From Chitinophagales bacterium (lineage in GTDB: Bacteria; Bacteroidota; Bacteroidia; Chitinophagales; Chitinophagaceae), in contig JAATGQ010000153.1 of assembly GCA_015654595.1 (NCBI GenBank), positions 1 to 56,984 on the forward strand: a stretch of DNA of 56,984 bases. The letters are read 5' to 3'. Below, one piece after another: positions 53,649 to 56,984 of this stretch; the stretch's first letter is position 1, and each line of letters starts with the position of its first letter. The notes under the pieces are model-generated. The model was not told the DNA's origin, made no database searches, and saw only the letters and a program-made list of their open reading frames with translations. A program made the position numbers and the translations under genes.

Positions 53649-55374
53649 TCGTTGCGGCCAGATCCCATTCTACCGGGGGACAGCTCAGCTGCAGCTGATG
53701 CTGGTCGGCCAGGATTGTATCAACCCCCATTTCATTCCCGCTCCGGCAGTCCAGCCATCTTACCCGGTATCGTCCATTCTGCATTCCCGGAATACGAAGC
53801 AGGACATCCCTGACGGCCTGCGGCTTCCCATTGATACGGATACCCTGCCAATTGTAGGCTTTGTTGAGCACCCAGAGTGCCAGTTGTGCAGAATCTGCTT
53901 TTAGCGCATAGACGCGAAGGGCAGGGCCCGCTGAAACGGACGCCGGCCGGTAGTCATGCCCGGTAAAATCGATGGCCGTGATAAACTTAGCCAGTGCCGG
54001 GTAAAGCACATAGAGGTTCTGTGGATCGACATAGTTGTCCCAGTACCAGGGCAGCGCCGGCCCCATGGCCCCTGCCATCAGCGTTGCCCAAAGACAGTTG
54101 TGAAGATAAACACCCGTGGGATCGCCGCCGATAAGCGGTTTTGCATCCCCGTTAATTCCAAATTCCCCGTTGAGGGTCGGCTTCCCGTACTGCTCCCAGT
54201 AAGACAGGGAAACATTACTGAGAAGGCTGTCCATTCCGGCCTTCTCCGAATAGTAATGTGTCTGCGTAAAATCAAGCCCCGGCAAACGCCAGCAGGCGGG
54301 GTCGTTGTCTGTCGAACCAAAGCTGGTGGTCACCAGGTGATGGTATACATCCACCCTTTTGAACCAGGCAGTCATTTCCGCATGCCAGTCGACGATATCC
54401 TTTTTATAGGCGGCAAAATCATCCGTCCAGTCGACCTCGTTAAAAAGCTCCCAGCACATGATATTGGAAGCATGGCCATACCGGGCCACAATGTATCGGA
54501 AACGGTTCCTGATCAGTCTCCGGGCTTCCTTATCCGTAAAGAAATTCCAGGGATGCTGGCATGGCCCGCCGTTGGCTGCATTGTAAGGATTTTCGTTCCA
54601 GTTCGGGTTGACGGTTGTCGATACCTGCCCGTGATGATCCAGGCTCAGCATCAGGCTGACGCCCTTTGACTGACAATAACCGATCAGCCAGTCCAGGTAA
54701 AACGCATTCTGCTGCTGGTAATATTCCAGTCCACCATATCCGTTACGTCCCTTTTGCCATTCCAGGCCGAGCCCCCAGGCAGGCATCCAGACACGGATAA
54801 AATTGCCTTTGTGATCAGCCAGCCGGCTTACCCAGCGGCTATAATCCTTATAAGCGTTCCGGTTAGCCCAGCCCATGTTCTCACCGAGCGGAATATAGGC
54901 CGATCCGTTGTCAAAAGAAAGATAAGGAGATGCCGTCCGGCGGATAAAACCCGGGGAAGCGGAGGCAATACAGGTGAACCTGCCCTGCCATTTTTCAGAG
55001 ACGCCATTTTTCGTGATACAAATCAGCGAATAGGACCAGTCGCCCTGCATCGTTGGAGAATATCGCAGGCTGAAGCTGCCTTTACCTTTCGGCGTAAGCG
55101 CCCCGCTGGTCGTGTCCAGCTGATAGTCCTGCCAGTAAAACCCATCGACCGTATCCCGCTGACCCTTCGGGCCGACAAATACGCCCTGAAGATCTATATC
55201 GTCGTAATCGTAAGGATTGGAGTAGCTGGCCTCTAAGGTGACGTTTAGCGTGAATTGTCCATATAAACCGACGGTGGCGTTATCGGCCCGGACGCTTTTC
55301 AGTTCGGGCCGATGATTTCCAACAGCCCGTTGACAAACCAGCAGCGCCAGCAATAGAATAAGATTGTTTCTCAT
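53632..55374 (-). CDS. DUF5060-domain glycoside hydrolase (clan GH-A)
   Basis: This 580-residue exported protein begins MRNNLILLLALLVCQRAVGN (signal peptide). The DUF5060 sandwich (about 24-115) shows QFTLNVTLEASYSNPYDYDDIDLQGVF (partial) and KGSFSLRYSPTMQGDWSYSL. The TIM-barrel catalytic part (about 130-480) has acid/base Glu313 in ELFNEVDW and nucleophile Glu404 in LNGEFG, and a C-terminal sandwich (about 490-580) ends the protein. Relatives are putative cellulases, mannanases or related endo-glycanases. Its 3' end overlaps that of the HTCS gene by 17 bases in convergent orientation. The start was set at 55374; upstream codons lack a signal. Confidence 0.85.
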   Translation of the reverse strand: MRNNLILLLALLVCQRAVGNHRPELKSVRADNATVGLYGQFTLNVTLEASYSNPYDYDDIDLQGVFVGPKGQRDTVDGFYWQDYQLDTTSGALTPKGKGSFSLRYSPTMQGDWSYSLICITKNGVSEKWQGRFTCIASASPGFIRRTASPYLSFDNGSAYIPLGENMGWANRNAYKDYSRWVSRLADHKGNFIRVWMPAWGLGLEWQKGRNGYGGLEYYQQQNAFYLDWLIGYCQSKGVSLMLSLDHHGQVSTTVNPNWNENPYNAANGGPCQHPWNFFTDKEARRLIRNRFRYIVARYGHASNIMCWELFNEVDWTDDFAAYKKDIVDWHAEMTAWFKRVDVYHHLVTTSFGSTDNDPACWRLPGLDFTQTHYYSEKAGMDSLLSNVSLSYWEQYGKPTLNGEFGINGDAKPLIGGDPTGVYLHNCLWATLMAGAMGPALPWYWDNYVDPQNLYVLYPALAKFITAIDFTGHDYRPASVSAGPALRVYALKADSAQLALWVLNKAYNWQGIRINGKPQAVRDVLLRIPGMQNGRYRVRWLDCRSGNEMGVDTILADQHQLQLSCPPVEWDLAATITSIP

Positions 55375-55384
55375 AGGGAACGCT

Positions 55385-56686
55385 TTAATGGAATGGCGCC
55401 CTAAGGCTAAAACCGACCAGCATCTGCCAGAGCGAAGCATCACTGTCGTATACGGCATTCAATCCCTGTTCTTCCATCGGCGGGTCGCCGAGATACGTAT
55501 CTCCGGGCTTCCAGAAGGTCTGTCCCGGCCGAGGTCTCCCCTCTCCGCCAAATGCCCAGAAATTACAGCCCGCCAAACCGCTCTTTGCAGCAATGCCCTG
55601 GGTGAGGATGTTGAATAAAAGCTCGAAATATTGTTTGCGCAGCGAGTCGGGCGATTGTGCATTAAAAGCCTGGCGATCCCGCGGCAGACCAAATTCTTCG
55701 ATCACCATCGGTTTGCCAAGCTGCCGTGCAACCTTTTCGTGTTTTGCGATATAAGAACGCGTATTCCGGGCGATCACGGGCATACCGGCGGCAATGGCCG
55801 TATCCTGGAAGAAGCCCCAGTTCTTGGGCCATACATGGATCGTCAGGTAGTCTACGTTGGGGTCGTTATGAATGGCAGCATAAAGCTCGATATCGTCATC
55901 CGTACTGGCCATTCCTTCTGTCCCGGTTGTCACCAGGTGATGAGCGTCCAGGGATTTGATCAGCGCCGCCGTGGTGCGCACCCAATCCTTGTAGGCGGCG
56001 TAAGAGGAAGGCCGCATGGGGCGGGGTTCATTCGCCAGCTCCCAGGCCATAATGGCCGGTTCATCGGCATATTTTCGTTTTGTCAGCGCATTGGTTCTGG
56101 ATACCAGCTTTCGAACCTGGCGGTAATAGTCTTCCTCACAGGCGCTGCAGGTATAGAACTGGCTGGTATGATCGCGCAGCTCGTCCCAGCCCAGTTTCCG
56201 GTGGAAGAGAGAGTCGGCTAAGCGGCCGTTCCAGTTAAGGTATTGAAGGAATCCACCGCTCCAGTCCCAATTGTTGGAGAGATAGATGACCGCCTTCATC
56301 TTGCGTTTGTCCATCTCTGATAGCACAAAGTCCAGTCCCGACAACGCAGCTTCGCTGAATATACCCTTCTTTGGCTGTAAAGACGGGCCGACTCTCCAGG
56401 AGCCGTTGATGGCGCCTGATCCTTCGCTTCCCGCGACGATCCGCAGGTTTGTCACGCCATGTGCTGCCAGGAAAGACAGTTCCCGCTGTACCCTGAGCCT
56501 GCCCTGCCGGCCGGATGCGCTATTGGCCAATAAAGCGCCCTGCCAGTAATTGGCGCCGATATAATAATAAGGTTTGCCATCCAGCGTAAATCCAAGCCCT
56601 TCGCGTTTTACGAACGGCGATGCTTCGCCGCCGGACGTTGTGTTGGCTGCAACCGTACCAGGTCCAGCTGTAGCCGTCTTATCCAT
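55385..56686 (-). CDS. GH5 (subfamily 7-like) beta-mannanase, N-terminus unusual
   Basis: This 433-residue protein has the GH5_7-type barrel: FTLDGKPYYYIGANYWQGALL, RELSFLAAHGVTNLRIVAGSEG, acid/base Glu220 in WELANEPR and nucleophile Glu331 in VIEEFG. Such enzymes cut beta-1,4-mannan backbones. Unlike its relatives it has no signal peptide: the open frame begins right after a TGA and reads a Gly/Ala/Thr-rich stretch before the domain, with possible starts at ATG 56686 or TTG 56695. The N-terminus may have been replaced or lost by rearrangement next to the foreign-looking gene upstream. It lies 10 bases before the DUF5060 gene, so the two likely form an operon for mannan-type glycans. Confidence 0.82.
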   Translation of the reverse strand: MDKTATAGPGTVAANTTSGGEASPFVKREGLGFTLDGKPYYYIGANYWQGALLANSASGRQGRLRVQRELSFLAAHGVTNLRIVAGSEGSGAINGSWRVGPSLQPKKGIFSEAALSGLDFVLSEMDKRKMKAVIYLSNNWDWSGGFLQYLNWNGRLADSLFHRKLGWDELRDHTSQFYTCSACEEDYYRQVRKLVSRTNALTKRKYADEPAIMAWELANEPRPMRPSSYAAYKDWVRTTAALIKSLDAHHLVTTGTEGMASTDDDIELYAAIHNDPNVDYLTIHVWPKNWGFFQDTAIAAGMPVIARNTRSYIAKHEKVARQLGKPMVIEEFGLPRDRQAFNAQSPDSLRKQYFELLFNILTQGIAAKSGLAGCNFWAFGGEGRPRPGQTFWKPGDTYLGDPPMEEQGLNAVYDSDASLWQMLVGFSLRAPFH

Positions 56687-56777
56687 ATAGGACAAGCTTC
56701 CGGGTCTTTGCCCATAGCCGCCGGCAGCATCCTCTTCGACGGCAGGAGAAACGGTCAGTCCTTCTACATTTTCCTTT

Positions 56778-56984
56778 CTATCGTGTGCCAGTCTTCAGGC
56801 GCACGAAGAATTTGGCGCCGGGGGGTGGGGTGATGCGCCAGGTTTCTGCGACGCCGCCGGGGATGGTCATGACCGACTCGCGGGTGGCGTTGGCCGGGCC
56901 CCAGGCGCCGAGGGTTTCGGCGGCTTCAACGGAATAGACCACTTCGTCGGCGTTCGCGGCGCGCTGGAAGGTGAAGAGCAGATC
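56778..56984 (-). CDS. C-terminal end of a high-G+C gene, product unknown
   Basis: Only the last 68 codons are in the window. They read DLLFTFQRAANADEVVYSVE, then AAETLGAWGP, ATRESVMTIPGG, WRITPPPGAKFFVRLKTGTR and a TAG stop. The 120 bases from 56821 are about 71% G+C, against about 53% in a sample line of the adjacent mannanase gene. The pattern FTFQRA ... VVYSVEA ... W ... KFFVRLK recalls the C-terminal sandwich of many large exported proteins of high-G+C Verrucomicrobiota, an impression only. It could be a transferred gene or an assembly join at the window edge. Confidence 0.6.
   Translation of the reverse strand, partial: DLLFTFQRAANADEVVYSVEAAETLGAWGPANATRESVMTIPGGVAETWRITPPPGAKFFVRLKTGTR

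Noticed and set aside
53632..55374. Naming the DUF5060 hydrolase a specific cellulase or mannanase
   Set aside because: Catalytic acids are visible but the subsite residues that would tell the substrate cannot be judged by eye.

Overview
The window reads as a chromosomal segment of a free-living member of the Bacteroidota, most likely the Chitinophagaceae. The grounds are an ECF sigma/FecR/SusC/SusD cassette, a one-protein hybrid two-component regulator, HxlR- and AraC-controlled redox genes, TAnnTTTG promoter elements close to start codons, few Shine-Dalgarno sequences, about 50-54% G+C by eye, and several large secreted proteins. The genus assignment is inference. I saw no rRNA or tRNA genes, insertion sequences or CRISPR arrays.

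Layout. 1-1.5 kb: groES and a truncated groEL. 2-11.8 kb: small enzymes and regulators (alpha/beta hydrolase, NTF2-fold protein, epimerase-AraC operon, AraC, SDR, GNAT, two HxlR genes, aldo/keto reductase, RibD-like reductase) and the frameshifted remnant of a zinc-type oxidoreductase. 11.9-21.2 kb: one minus-strand operon of ECF sigma, FecR, STN-type SusC, SusD, a DUF1735/discoidin lipoprotein and a TlpA-like thioredoxin. 21.3-22.8 kb: serine hydrolase and DoxX. 22.9-26.4 kb: prpBCD of the methylcitrate cycle. 26.5-28.7 kb: ATP-grasp protein and secreted beta-propeller. 28.7-34.8 kb: a uronate (pectin/alginate-type) locus with an alginate-lyase-family protein, KdgF, a LacI regulator with tandem operators, an MHS-family transporter and a GH28-like protein. 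34.9-45 kb: secreted protein, FtsX-type permease, AlkB, TPR protein, giant TPR-DUF3857-transglutaminase protein and SnoaL-like protein. 45.1-56.7 kb: a second glycan locus with GH2 beta-galactosidase, AraC, hybrid two-component regulator, DUF5060 glycosidase and GH5 mannanase-like enzyme. The last 207 bases are the 3' end of a gene of about 70% G+C.

The main unexpected result is decay and rearrangement around the uronate locus. A 243-base reading frame that looks like a small lipoprotein hides, in other frames, the TonB plug motif of a SusC gene, so it is the scar of a lost SusC (and no SusD is present). At the other end of the locus the GH28 protein is fused in frame, within its signal peptide, to the first 25 residues of a HAD phosphatase, which points to a deletion or rearrangement junction. 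With the broken zinc-type oxidoreductase at 11.3 kb this makes three gene scars in one window. Further leads are tandem LacI operators, an AraC-type direct repeat just upstream of a good promoter, a palindrome in the prpBCD leader, several apparently leaderless starts, and the foreign-looking right edge.
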